DNA of 64,000 nucleotides, taken from assembly GCA_015039365.1 (NCBI GenBank), contig WION01000213.1, positions 28,249-92,248 on the forward strand. The letters are read 5' to 3'. Below the pieces are notes generated by a model, which was not told the DNA's origin, searched no databases, and was given only the letters and a program-made list of their open reading frames with translations. Numbering within the stretch: the first letter of the stretch is position 1; each line of letters starts with the position of its first letter. Position numbers and translations under genes: made by a program. Of this stretch, positions 43,499-56,300 are shown piece after piece. The stretch comes from Amanita rubescens. Taxonomy: Eukaryota > Basidiomycota > Agaricomycetes > Agaricales > Amanitaceae.

Positions 43499-44459
43499 AT
43501 GTCCAGAAATCCCAGACCGTTACCATTCTCAACTATCCCAACCTACAGACAAAAGTTACTGTATGCTGTCAATGAGTCGACCTACCACGTCTTGTCCTAC
43601 GATCCCGCTAAACAGGACTTAGTCACGCATTATTGGCAAGTAACCATGACTTCCACGATTACTATGATTATTGAACTTGCATTCTTCATAGGCCGATCAA
43701 TGATGGAGCCCGTGTACCACCAGATGGATTGCGCCAATATCATCAAACTCATGAGTACCTTGGGCCAGGATGCCTATGCCCCCTGTTGGAACGGTTCAGT
43801 AAAAAAGCACCGTATAAGGAAGCAGCCATCTACTTAGCTATAGATGGTCCGTACAAAGGAGAGTATGTCGCCGAATGCGCGAAGCACCAGTGCGGTTATT
43901 TGGGTTCATCTTCATTTCACAAGTCCTTTGGCGTAGCGAGAACTGACGCCTTCCTCACGCAGTACCAATAGAGAGGATATACCCCAAGAAGGGTGTCTTT
44001 TTGAAGACCTATCCCCTGAGAGGTTAGTTTCTAACGTTTTCAGTTCTATACCAATCTGGCACTTACGGATTGCAAGGTACACCCTGCCCTCCACAAGTCT
44101 TCACCGAAAGGGAGGAGAGGGGTATAGCCGTAGGGCGGACATATTCTCGAGTTGGTATGTAGAGGATATCCTTTAAAAGATGGATCGGTTGTGATGAAAA
44201 GCGTGCAGCAGATATGATGGACCCGCCCTTCCCTGCTCCTGAGTTTGAAGGGATGGATTTGCGTCGCCGAACCGACTGGTGGAATTTATGGCAGCTGGAG
44301 CTTAAGGAAAAGCCTGGATTAACCGAAGAGCAATTCCTCGGCTTGTTTGTCAAGTGTGACGCGTGTGGGCTCATTGCTACACATCACATGTTTCATAAGC
44401 ATTGCTGTAGGCCGCAAACGACGGATGAGTCTGGTTCAGACTCGGAGCTATCCGACTGA
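43499..44459 (+). CDS. Cys-rich (GRF-like) putative zinc-finger protein, paralog B, 244 aa
   Basis: Exons 43499-43635, 43692-43903, 43963-44022, 44077-44154, 44212-44459; all phases match those of paralog A and the total is again 245 codons. Intron 1 has a strong GC donor (TG^GCAAGT). Motifs: LSYDPAKQDLVTHYW, YLGPGCLCPLLER, KEAAIYLAIDGPYKGEYV, CGYLVPIERIYPKK, MMDPPFPAPEFEG, EEQFLGLFVKCDACGLI and HMFHKHCC, with an acidic Ser-rich tail (DESGSDSELSD). Exon 4 differs strongly from paralog A in sequence and length (78 against 147 nt), compensated by a longer exon 5. Confidence 0.78.
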
Positions 44460-44724
44460 CCGGGGTAACGAAGCACGGTTGCAGAAATACGGTTGATGAA
44501 ATTTCCATGATTGCTCCTTTATTCCCTTTAGTAGAAGTGCTGTCCTTCTAATTGACAAATCTCGATAGATGTATCTGGTTCATGCGCAGGAAGTCCAAAA
44601 TCCCAGCTAAGTGGTGAATGAGTAGATCCTGAAAAAGAGGGAGGGACAATAAGAGAGCGACAGGAGGTATACGATCGCTACGAGTCGGGATGCCGACTCG
44701 AATGGTAACATTTACGTGACAGAC

Positions 44725-44773
44725 TCTCTCTTTGGCCCTCTCTTTGGCCCTCTCTTTGGCCCTCTCTTTGGCT
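44725..44773. repeat. Tandem CTCTCTTTGGCC repeat (four units)
   Basis: Four 12-bp units. The reverse-complement motif GGCCAAAGAGAG recurs in looser form at 59168-59222 and 62050-62102, twice near ACTAGTACTAGT-like palindromes. Confidence 0.85.
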
Positions 44774-47700
44774 CCGATTGATCATTGGACTAGTACTACT
44801 AGTAGTACAGTCCACCAGTTGCTGCCACAGTGCCACTATGTTAGCGGTAGACGACCCGTGCAGAGGAACTTCCCGCCCCCTACGCTTCTTGTCGCCTTTC
44901 CCACACTTTACCACTTTCCCGATGGTGCTGGCCTCGGGTGCAATGGCAGGCTCTCCCTTATCTGCAATTACTGCTGTAATAAAGGAAATACGATTTTGAT
45001 AGCCTTGAAATATTAAACGAAGACTTGTTGCTGAAGGCTTAGTTACTACTAGTATATCTCCGACAGGGAATGGAGTCAGAAAGCGTGGTTCTGCAATAGT
45101 ACGGCAAATGTACTATGTTGAAGCATTGGGCGGCAAGCGCAGCGAGGTAGGCCTTCCTGTTAGTTATCCATCGTCCCCGTCCTACAACCTTGATTATTTT
45201 TTCTGCCCACCCTGTCTGGATATTTTGCACCTTTCCCAGACTGGCGTGGTTGGAACTCGGGAGCTCTGCAGAACACCCGCGGCAAGACCAAGTACCTCCG
45301 TTTCACCCTCAGTGACAATTAAAGAACCTGCGATTGTTACGAAGTTCCTTCCAACAGCTTCAACCAAGGTAAAATCTCCTGGTCAATGAAGACCTCGCCT
45401 GCCGACTCACTCGATCCTTGGGTCCACCCAATACTACGTCAGAGAAGATATAGACGACGTTCTCTGGAGTAACTTGGGTGTAGCGCCAGGCATTGCCTCC
45501 AAATTCAAGATCACAATCACCCGCGCAAGGTCATTCTATTCGTTGCCGCGTCCAAGGCAGGCACGACACCTATACGCACAGGAGGATCAGAGTCTTGGGC
45601 GGACATAAATAAAATATGCCATTTACCTTCACCGTTACCATACATCGCAACTGGCCTCGCCTCACCCTATGGGAATTGCTCCAAGGACGAACTCAGTGTA
45701 GGCGCCGCATCATTGTCCGAGCGTTTCTCGTCGTCCAAGCAGGCATCTTCTACCTTCACTAAAGGTCTTTGCGTGACCTCTTCCTGGCGATCTCTTCGGC
45801 ACCCTGATCCTCCACTAACTCGTGACAGCGAAACGGAGCTCTGCGATAGCCGCCTTTGATGGCGCGTTGGACAAACTTCGGACCCTTTTCACCGTCTCAC
45901 TTCACCTCCTAGAAACCGGGATGGCGGGCGACAACACGTCAGTCGAATGGCTCCAGAGCTTGAATTCGCATTGAGAAACTACTACACTGGCGTTTATGCT
46001 ATACTTAACCTGCCATCCAATTCGCAAGCAGAACATTTACTTGCACAAAGAATGAGAGAGCAGGTGAGATCCGGAATCATTGATGAGAATATCGTGAAAA
46101 AATATCAGATTCTATCACAAAAGAGTTGACGAGAGGATAGTGACCTTGCCAAAAACTCAACCAATGAAACTGGATCCAACATCGAGACAACTATTCAGAT
46201 TGAAAAAATACTGTATGCGCATGTTCGGCCGAGAAAGGGCGACTCGAGAGTCTAGCTATCCTTTGAGAGCGACGTAACGTCTAACTCCTGTGCTTTCTGC
46301 GCGGTGGTCTTGAATATCGAAAGGGCATGATAGGAGAGCGAGGAGAGAAGAAGAGGTTGCTGCCGCCAGGCTGGAAGTCCGAGCCTGCTTCAATGGCAGC
46401 AGAGCCGTTGTCACACCAGTCACAGGCTAGCAATCATCAGCCATCAGTACTTCAGTACTCAGTGCTACCAACCGGAACCAGCTCATCTTACAAGTGATTT
46501 TAATCGAAGGCGTCGGATTTAGATAAGATTCAAGATTATAATACAACTAACGACGTTATTAACGGTCAACGACGACATTCGTCGTCGCCATCTCCTTCGC
46601 ACTAGTCAATCAACCTCTTCACACCCGCTTCTGCCCCTTTATAAACGTGTTGGGCACTTTCAATATATCTCTCCCAACCACTCACTGTTAACTGTCAGAA
46701 AGCTGAACCACATGGCAAGCACGCCTGAGGAGATGGGGTGCAGCGGACATGCAATGGAGTCTCCCAATGTCTACGAGCGAGTTTGAGGAAGTGAGCGATG
46801 AGTCTCATTAAAGTTCTACTCCCATCGTCGTCGTTCTCGTTTTCCTTCTCGTTCCAATCCATCTCGGATTGACACCCGGAGAGAACCCTTCATGTCCATC
46901 CTAGCCCTCATCAGCCTTTCCATCTCCTCGTTCTCTCACCTGCTCGTCTTCCTCCCTTGCATGTGCGAGGAGATCAGCGGTAGCCTCGACAGCTTCAACC
47001 GGTTAGAGTTCGATTGTGCGGTCGCCGAGACAATGGAAGAGGTGCCTCCAAGCGTCGGCAGCCGGATATCCGAGGGGAGTCCAAGCCCGAGGATACTGAC
47101 TTTTCTGCCCAGCGTCTGGCTACCACCTTTACACCCGGGCTGATCGTACCGTGGACCGGACTGCCAATTGTGACATGTGACGGATGTGATGACTCGCCTT
47201 CCCAATTTGGGAAGCGCCTATCTTGTAAAACGATCGCTGCAGGGCAAACCAGGGGGCGTGGGCAATGCTGGTATAGAGAGAAAAGGTCGAGGGTGATGGT
47301 GAGGTGCTTTTTGTACAGGGTAGGATAATAGTTAGCGTATTAAACATAAATGTGTTTAAGATTGAAGCACCCAGCTAGCGGGAGAGGAAGTTGAGTAGGG
47401 CACCGTAGAAATGGGGGATGAATGAATGCCTCGCTTTGAGGTAGTCATTGGAGTTTGATAAGAATTAGCTATGTATAGAGTGAGAACAAGCATCGCGAAC
47501 GTAGAACAGTGACTGAGAGAACATCAAACCTGGCGATTATCGATTCCTGCACCTCTTCCTTGGTTCGTCTAGACGCGTCGGGCGGGGTGCAGCAATAGGT
47601 AGCATATATACGAAACGTTGGGAAGGCTGGGTGGTGCTTTGAATGCAAATGCGGACGATCTAAGGCAGTGCTTAGTACGCTAAGGTTATACTTAATGAGA

Positions 47701-48045
47701 TGGGATACTTACGGCCATTGGGGAGGCGGGGTACAACAGGGCCTGGAGGGGTGGTCTAAATGGGGATGGAGTTGTTGGGAAGCCGGAAGAGGGAGGAGAG
47801 GATGCGCCAGGTGTAGTAACAATCTCTTTGTCCTCGATGATTCATCAAAAAAAATGGCAAAATAAGGAAGGGAAAAGGAATTGAACGGGTGGCCTTGGGC
47901 ATGCCAACATTGAACGATGTGGAGGACCCCCTTTCTCCCCTCGATCTCATTTCCGGTCCTCTTGTCAAGGATCTTGTTGACTCGCGGGTTTGGCTCATTG
48001 CTGTCGACCAGGTGACAGTTGAGGGTGGGCTGAAAGTGGTGGAAC

Positions 48046-48082
48046 AAATGTTGCAATCGCTCGTGGTACGATTGCAACATTT
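48046..48082. repeat. Perfect 14-bp inverted repeat
   Basis: AAATGTTGCAATCG (48046-48059) and CGATTGCAACATTT (48069-48082) with a 9-base loop. No terminator-like tail or gene end nearby. Confidence 0.8.
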
Positions 48083-49959
48083 CCTTCTAACAAAGAACGT
48101 AAGCAGAACGAAACGAAAAATGCGGGGTGGATGGTTTAGACTTAATGTCGTTGCTCGCGGTTCTCCAGCTGGTGGTTGAAGTTATCCCAGGCCCTTTCCT
48201 TCCGGAGCGGTTGATCCTCTAGATAGAAGAAGAGCGGAACACCATTCTTGTCGAAATATGGACGGTGAAGGGCTGCGAGGGATGGCGGTGGGGAAGCTAG
48301 TTGCCTGCTCCACGCTTCCAGGCTGTCCTTCGTTTTTCCGCAGTTTCGGACACGGCGGAGCCCCTCGAGGCTGAATAGAACGGTGATTTGCATCGGTAAG
48401 CAGAGGCTGTGTCGGACGAGCCACAGCCGCTGTAAATGTGGCGTTCTTGATAGGCACGCGGCGAATGTGAATGAGAGAACTCCCTGCAATGCGCTCAGAG
48501 ATATTCCCTGGAGTAATGTTCTAGAGGGTTCTTCGATAACTTTGGTGTAGCGTTGCCATCCATGCATGTATCAACAAATGAAGGTCTAAGGGAGTGGGAT
48601 TGGGCAGCTAGTTGCCTCGGTCATAATCAACTGCCAGCGTCTTGCGTGGACATAAATAAAACATCCCATTTACCTGAAGAGATGGGCACCTGCTAAATTG
48701 GGCGATCGTGTCGCCAACGTGCAAATTGGGGGCTACAGGGCAAATGGCGGGGTGCGACCGGAGGTGACATAAATATGAAATGTTGGAGGTGGCTGGGTGT
48801 TGCTTTTGAACAGATATATGTGCAATCTAAGGAGTTGATTAGCGTGGTAGATACAAATTTGATGAAAATGAGACATTCACCTCATTCAGGGGAGAGGAGA
48901 GTAAACTGAGATCGTCTTTGCACAAGATGATGCAAAGCCATACCTGAGTGAGTGGATTTAGGGCAGTGGGGGGTGTCAGGTAGGCGGGCATGGTGGTGGG
49001 AGGAGAGAAAGAGGCGAGAATGGCGCGACAGCGCCAGCCGTGACATGTGATCCATCGGACACGCTTGCCGATAGTAGTCTCTCGCTGGAGGGCGGCTGCT
49101 TCCTCCCGTTGTCCTTGTTCTGCCTGCCAACCTTTGAGCAGATCGCTGCTCCCGAGATTCGGAAGCGATGTCGGTGGCAGCGGTGCAGTCGTGTCGAGTG
49201 CTGCTAGAGTAATTATCAGGCCCATTACTAGGTCAGGAGGCAGAACTTGAGGCGCGTGAGGTCAAAAATATTGAGCATGGCACTCCACTTACAGTGCCCG
49301 TCAACATCTCGTGGTGCCAAAGCTCCACCAGTCCCCCTCACATAACTATACGGCACTCGGTCGTAGCAGATGTGTGCTGTCAGTGAATGAGGATATATGA
49401 ACGATATCACAGGGGTTGCTCAGCAGAGCTAGTGAATCATGGTGACAGGGTCGCCTCCGTAGACTCGCCAGACAGTGCTTCGCTCGTCCCATAACACCGG
49501 CGTGATGATAATGGTGAGATCCGGTAGTGAGTGTGACATGGTGGGACTGCAGTGGGTAGAGATCCTTGTTGAGGTGTCGAAGTCGGCGAAGCGGGGTACA
49601 TGATACTGCCAGTACCACTGTATGTCATGTTGGTAAATCACTGTCACGGTTGTCAGTCACATATTGTGACCTCTGCTACGGCCCATGAAATGTTGATTTC
49701 GTAGTAGTTTACACGATGTTCATTATCAATAAACAACTAGCTCGCGCGGTATAACAATCTAATGAACAAAAAAATAAAACACTCCGGACAGCTGAAGCCG
49801 ACGTTGATCTAAACAGCGGTTGGATGGTCATCAAGGGATTGAATCCATCGAACAGGGCAGCTATTTTACAAGAGAATGAATATGCACTCGGAGAAAGACT
49901 GAGAGGGGTAAAGGCTGAAGGAGGAGTTGAACGCTAATATGGACAAACTTGAGCCTGTA

Positions 49960-52648
49960 TCACTCAAGGCTTCCTATCCCCTGAATCGACTCGCTAGAAC
50001 GGGAGAAACCCGATTTGGGATGGGAGCGCCTCAATCCGGAACGGGAGATGGGAGTTGAGTTAAGTTCAGGGACAATTTGTTCAGGGCTGGCGAGAGAATG
50101 CCGCCTAGCAGACTCGATTTCGCTGTTGATACCTGCACTGTCTAGACTTTCGGTGCTAATTGTGCCAGTGGATAAACCGGCATCGCTTTCTATGGAGAGA
50201 TTACGCTTGTGACTGCCCCTACCGCTCTGATCCAGGTTTTTGAGTTCATCGTACAACTTGTGTTCAAAGAAGTCAAGGAGATTTCGAATGACGGGGACTG
50301 GGAGCCCCGGTGGCAAATCAACTTGGTAAACGGTAGAATGACGGCCACGAACTTCCAAGGCTGGATGGGAAGGGTGCTCCCGTAGAATGGACAGCAATTC
50401 CCAACAAACGGGGCAACATCGCTTCGACACTGCAATCCATCTATGATCAAGTTTCTGTAGCTGATCAGAACAGCGAAGTAAAGTATGGGTAGGTGTAATA
50501 CCTTGCAGAGGTTCAGAAGCTCGCGGTTTTCCTGAGAGTCAGGGATGAACTCTTGATAATAGAGCATAAGCACTGCCACAATTATCTCGCAGTGTTGGCA
50601 TCCAGTGTATTTCACCAACCCGTCCTGGTCCGCGTGACTCTTGATGTCGGCATTGAGCAGCATCCCAAACCCCCAGCGCTCAGGCTGAGAAGTCATTTCA
50701 TTGGATGCATTTCCGGATGCATTGTCGGATGCATTGGGCATGACATGGGTGGAAAGCTTTTCAACACAGCGTCGGACAAAGTCATCTGGTTGAAATGCAT
50801 ATAGAGGTGCTGTCACATCCTTAATTAGACCTTTCATGTCGTCCCAGGAACTGAGAAACGCTGACGCGCGCTTCACAGCAATGAGACGGATGTCGACAGG
50901 CTTATCCAAGCCAGCGCCCGTAACGTGCCTTTCCAGGATGCGCTTCGCTGAGAAATGACCGACAAACATCATGATCCACCTTCTGAGAACCGTATGATCC
51001 GCCGTATATGCCGAACGCACCAAGTCGGCATTCTCATCTTCCTCTGCTTCGCCATACCCCGGGTAGCCGTTTTCGTTTTCGTTCTCGTCCTTGTCATTCG
51101 TACCTCCTTCATTCATGCCCTCGCCCTTGCCCTCGCCCTTGGTATTCATGTCCCTTCTTTCGACGCCCTTGTCCTCGTCTTTGGCACCTTTGTCCCTGCT
51201 TTCGACGCCCTTGTCCTCATCCTTGGCACCTTTGTCCCTGCTTTCGACGCCCTTGTCCTCGTCCTTGGCACCTTTGTCCCTCCCTTTGCCCTTGGCATCT
51301 TTGTACCCCTTTCCTAAGATAAGGTCGTTTGCCGCGGCGAACTTCGTATAATTTGGTATCGAATCGATCGTGGGCATCCTCAGCTCAGCCTCTGTTGTAC
51401 GAAGCGTTTGTAGATGTGTTTCCAGCGCATCGGAGTGTACCACCATGACCAACGCACGGACGATAGGAGCGGCAGACGCTATGGCACTGGTAATTTCCTT
51501 GATATCGGGTGATTCATTGACCTTTCTCTTCATAGCCTTGGACAAACGCGCCAATGCTTTCACAAAGCCAAGGAGAAGGTGAATGAAAAACTGGTGAAAG
51601 TTGATGGCCATTTCGGCGTCATTGTAGATAATATTGTAACCCGTGGTTTTCTGAAGTAAAGCTATGTTCGGACGAGGAATTTGCTCCGTACGCGGCTCGA
51701 CTGTGACAGGATTGTAACCAAAGAGAACATCGGAATGACTTTCTTTAAGGATCGTTAAGTAGCGCGACAGCCTTTGGTCAAAGACCACTGTTCGTTTGTT
51801 TGTAATTTTCCTCAATGTTTCGGTTGGAATATGTGCTAAATTATAGAGGAGCCCCAGTGAGGACCAAGTCGTCATCCGTCGATGCATCTTCCTCCAACAT
51901 GCTGCGATTAGATATTTGGAAAATTTACGTTCAAACTGTTTTTGGCATTGCGAGGTGCTGAGCCTGTAGTCGTTAAGGTAGGAATTTAAAGTTGTTACGT
52001 GATCCGGCAAAGTGGGTTGACTGATCATTGCCAATTGGATAAGTATTGGAAGGTGCAAGTATAGCCAAAGACGTACTTCTGTATAATGTTTTCCCAGCCT
52101 GTATCCTCATCATCATCCTTAATCATACACCACAAGTCACGTCCATCTTTAACAAGGCAGAGGCCCTGGGGGTTGGTACTGGAAAATTGGAATTGTGGTA
52201 ATTTCTGATGCGCCGTGTGTGGGTTGCTGATAGCGACGACTTTTGTACTATGAGTATTGATGCCCTCGGTATCGATCTCCAGCGGAAAATCAAGGTCGAT
52301 ATCCGCAGTGTGCTCAGTATTCGCATTTTCCAGTGGACTTTGCCTGGGATTGCGGAGTTCCTGAACGACCTCGTCAGAGGAGACACACACAAGACTACCG
52401 GTAACTGAGACCTGGCTATCGTCTGTGGCTTCGGAGAAAGATGCAGCCGCGAGGATTTCATGGTCTACTACCAGAATAGTCGTTATAGCTTCGAGTACAT
52501 TGCGCCGGCTCGGGAGTGCTTCGAGCTTTGGAGCAGATGAATCGGGCAGCGACGGGTAGCCTTCGTTGATACACCGAACAAGACGGTAGAGAGCGATGAC
52601 ATTTCGGAAACGCTGGCGGAGCTGTTCCCGTTCAGGGGACTCGGCCAT
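49960..52648 (-). CDS. OTT_1508-like deaminase family protein, 3 exons, 861 aa
   Basis: Exons (-): 52648-52077, 52020-50502, 50454-49960; introns 56 and 47 nt, GT-AG, phases fit. The C-terminal half carries a deaminase-type zinc signature: HCE at H667/E669 (TGCQHCEIIVAVL) and CPVC at C711/C714 (SKRCCPVCWELL), matching the fungal OTT_1508-like nucleic acid/nucleotide deaminase family as I recall it. The N-terminal half is alpha-helical and unassigned. Residues about 435-480 hold three 14-aa Lys/Asp-rich repeats followed by an acidic Glu/Asn tract. The tail after about residue 760 is Ser-rich and disordered. The ATG at 52648 (MAESPERE) is the first in frame after an upstream GTG. Substrate unknown. 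Confidence 0.82.
51158..51283 (-). repeat. Three 42-bp tandem repeats coding 14-aa units
   Basis: Units 51158-51199, 51200-51241 and 51242-51283 encode KGAKDEDKGVESRD-type repeats with few differences, so the number is probably polymorphic. Confidence 0.9.
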
Positions 52649-53288
52649 GGGGCAGAGTGGTGCAGGGTAGTACGGGTGATAGGCGCTGGCCTTCACACTA
52701 GCCGCATGCTAGCAGTATTAGCCCGATATGGTTTCATGTCTCCTCTAGACTCTCACGCTCGGGCCACAACCTGAGAGGCCAACGTTGCCAGAGTCTAGGA
52801 ATCAGTGAGGTCAATGTTTCCAAATGGCGGCCAATAGTAGGCAGTAGCATTAGTGCCGCCAGGCTCAGGCTCAGCGGGTCAGATCGAGACCCCGAACAGA
52901 ATGGTTTGGAACAGTTGAGAGAAGAAGCAGAGGGACAGCGTAAGCCAGAGAAACTGCTAGAGGTCTGGAACTAGGGGATCAACGGTTCAAGTTCTTGACT
53001 GTTTGCGACTCAGAAAGACTCAGGGGCATATTTCAATTGGAGTACCGTGACTGCTAGGGAAGTTTGATTCCCGATGAGTACTAACGCGGCGTCGGAGTTC
53101 AACGTGCATCCGACGTGACCATACTATTACTATTAGTAGTATTAGGGCGACTGACTCGAAGTCATCTTCGGTGCTTTTTGAAGGCTTCTTCATTTGTGCT
53201 ATTAATATTCAATTCGGTAGGTTTTCTCAGCCTCTGTTTTTCATGTTATTCTCAGCCACTAGTAATGACAGTTGCCGACTCATTGAAC
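52649..53288. other. Intergenic region between deaminase gene and interrupted gene
   Basis: No gene, repeat or RNA recognised. It should hold the divergent promoters of the deaminase gene and the gene starting at 53289. Confidence 0.5.
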
Positions 53289-53307
53289 ATGCCGCCTACA
53301 TTCTCGT

Positions 53308-56300
53308 TAGGAAATGGCACAGATACGGGTAATCTGCACAGATTGCAGATGTTTACCTGTGGCAGGACAGATGCAGATACGAGTGTGGGGTACCTGTAAT
53401 CTGTGAGTACCTGGCCATAATCTGTGAGTATCTGCCAACATTCAATTTCAAGTTTAAAACAACAGAGGCTGTCGTTTATCTACTGTTTATGTAATAATGC
53501 AAAAGAAATAATTATTCCAAATATTTGAGACTTGTCGTGCAACTCGTGTCCTCGCTCATTCATCCAAGATCTTGAGAGATCACTGACATCCTCACCCATC
53601 CAGTTGTAAATCATGGCTGGATCTGGGGGAAGAACAACAAAAAAACACAATGACACTGCGTCTACAAAATCTGCCACTTCCTCTATCAAATCTCTTGCAT
53701 CCAAGGCATCTACAAAGCTGAAAGACTTCGGGAAGAGTGTCATCACCTCACTCAGTCCAAAGAAGAAGTCGAAGAAGCGTACCATACCAGAGTCTGACTC
53801 CTCCGACAGCGTGGTTGAGGTTGATGAAACCCCTGCACCCACAGCTCAAAAAGGCACTGGTAGCCAATCAAAGAAACGTCGTGTTGAGGATAGCAGTGCA
53901 GAGGATGGAGATCAGGCTGGACAAGAAAAGGATAAGCAGCGGGAAGATGAGAAGGCTCAGCTACGTACGTGTTTTTTGTGAAGACAAAGATTGAACTCAC
54001 ATCTGGCATAGAACGGATGCAAAAAAAGTGGAAATCCGTAGTCTATGCCTTCTATCACCCTGATCCTGATATTACCTATACCGGTCGTCGCCGAGTCCAT
54101 GAATTTCGTTGTATGAACAAAGGCTGCAAGTATAAATGTCGGCGCTTCCTTGATACGGACCCGACTTCAACAGGGAATATGATCAAACACGTGAAAAGCT
54201 GCTGGGGTGAGGGGCCGTGGGGAGCGGCAAGTGAATACGGTAATATCCCAGATGCACGCAAACATGTAGTAAAGCCGTTCTTGCGGCAAGGGACGATTAC
54301 GGCAATGTTTCAGCGCATCGGGAAGGGAAAGCTGACTTTTTCAACCATTCAGCTTACGCCTACGCAGACGAGGTACGAGTACTGACCGTTGATCCCATGC
54401 GATTCCTGAAACTTGATTAGAGCGGCGATTGTGCGATGGGTCTCGGAAAGCGTTCGCCCGTTCAAGATCGTTGCTGATCGTGGGTTTCAATTTCTCATGA
54501 AAACAGGTCGTCCCGAGTATTACATACCTTCTCCTACGACTGTTTCTCGTGACGTCCGTCTGGTTTTCGCCCGTTGCTGAGAACGAATTGGGAAAATCTT
54601 AAAGGTGAGTGTAGGACGGGCGAAATGAAACCTGTACATCACTTAATAAATTTAACAGGAGTATGATGGGCGGCTTAGCTTTGCGATCGACGCGTGGACC
54701 TCACCAAACCATTATGCCTACGTCGCTGTGACTGTACATCTGCAGTTGGATAGCAGGCCTCTATCCCTAGTACTCGATGTTGTGGAGTTATCAAAGGTAT
54801 GTTCAACGTAACATACCTTCTGCTGCATTGCTAAGTTGGGTGCTACCATAGTCACATTCCGGGCTAAACCTCGCCATCGCCTTTGTGGAAATTATGAAGG
54901 ACTTTGGTATCGCGCACAAGGTCAGTTATCTCAGGTTCTCCCGTGGAAAAGAGATCAATTACGTACCGTCAGATTCTCGGACTCACGGCGGACAACGCGG
55001 CGAACAACGACACGATGGTCCAGCAGCTCGAAGAACTCCTGCCGGGTCAGTTCTATCAGGTCAACCGCGCCCGATGTTTCCTGCACGTTATCAACCTCAT
55101 TGCAAAGTCTCTCCTCCGCCAATTCGAGCTGCCGAAGGTAAAACCGAAAGATCTTGATATCGATCCCAGGGATCAGGAGCTGTATCGGCTTGGTGATGGT
55201 TGGTATGCCGAGGAGCTTGAGATGGCGAAAGAAAATGACATTGATGACGAGGACATCATCGATGAGGATGATGAGGAGGGATGGGTGAATGTGATTGCAG
55301 CGCTGAGTGAGGCAGAGCAGAAGGAGGTGACGGAGGCTATGCGACCTGTCAAACTCGTGCTGGTTAAGGTAAGTGCGCAAACTTTACTCACACGATGCCG
55401 TTCAACGTGCCATTCTAGCTTCGTAAACTCGCCTTCAAGATTGTCCACTCGACGACGCTCCTTCTTCCTCGATGGAAACAGTGTTGTGAGCAGGAGGAGG
55501 AGCCCATCAAGATCATGCCCCGTGACGTTTCAACGCGCTGGAACTCAACCTATGACATGTTGGCGTTCGCTGTGAAGTATCGGCTAGTCCTCAAATCACT
55601 TACATCTGAGCGGAATAACGACTTGCGTGACTACGAGCTATCAGATGAGGAATGGATAATCGCGACCCAGTTGCGAGATACCTTGAAGGTGAGTTTTCTC
55701 ATGCGGTCCGACGTGAGATCAACTGATAACATTAACGCCTATCTCCTACAGGCTTTGAAAGATGCCACGCTCGATTTCTCGAAGGCATCTCCCAACCTCG
55801 TGTCCGTGATCCCGTACATGGACCGGCTCGATGAATACTTTACGACTATCATTCAGACGAGGAATGGCAGCAAATCCAAGAACCCCGCAATCCGTGCAGC
55901 AGTCCGAGCAGCCAAGGCAACCCTCAACCGGTATTACTCCCTCACTGACACGTATGACTTGTATCGTATTGCGATGGGTACGTGGATTATTCCATTTTCT
56001 GCAGATATTGTACTCACCTTAACTTCAAGTCCTTCATCCCAGGTATAAACTCAAGTACTTCCACGAGCAGAAGTGGCAACAGGCATGGATCGACACAGCG
56101 CGGGAACTGGTTGAAGATGAATATAACCACACGTACAAGAGCCGTGGTGAAGTAATTGATTCGGACTCCTCGGATTCTGATGCGTCGGGTAACGGGAGCA
56201 AAAGCAACGGTGAACGGTCAGATTCGGTACGTCGACAGAGCTATAAGCACAACATTATTCTGATATTCCAACACCAGTCTTCAACCAACATATTTCACCG

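Larger units (their letters stand above)
44460..49959. other. 5.5 kb without a confident gene, with decayed duplications
   Basis: Holds a short tandem repeat (44725-44773), a 60-codon frame with ATG (45947-46129, +, MAPELEFALRNYYTGVYA...), a 141-codon frame (48142-48567, -) and a perfect 14-bp hairpin (48046-48082). 45591-45635 resembles 48640-48680 (GGACATAAATAAAAYATSCCATTTACC), and 47600-47670 resembles 48775-48840, indicating an old duplication. 46235-46305 resembles 39585-39655. Confidence 0.35.

Noticed and set aside
48142..48567. 141-codon frame (-) as a gene
   Set aside because: Coding-like in places (FDKNGVPLFFYLEDQPLR) but no family, no partner exons and a region of decayed duplications; mentioned only under the intergenic entry.
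51008..51351. Three overlapping + frames opposite the deaminase repeats
   Set aside because: They are reverse complements of the 42-bp coding repeats.
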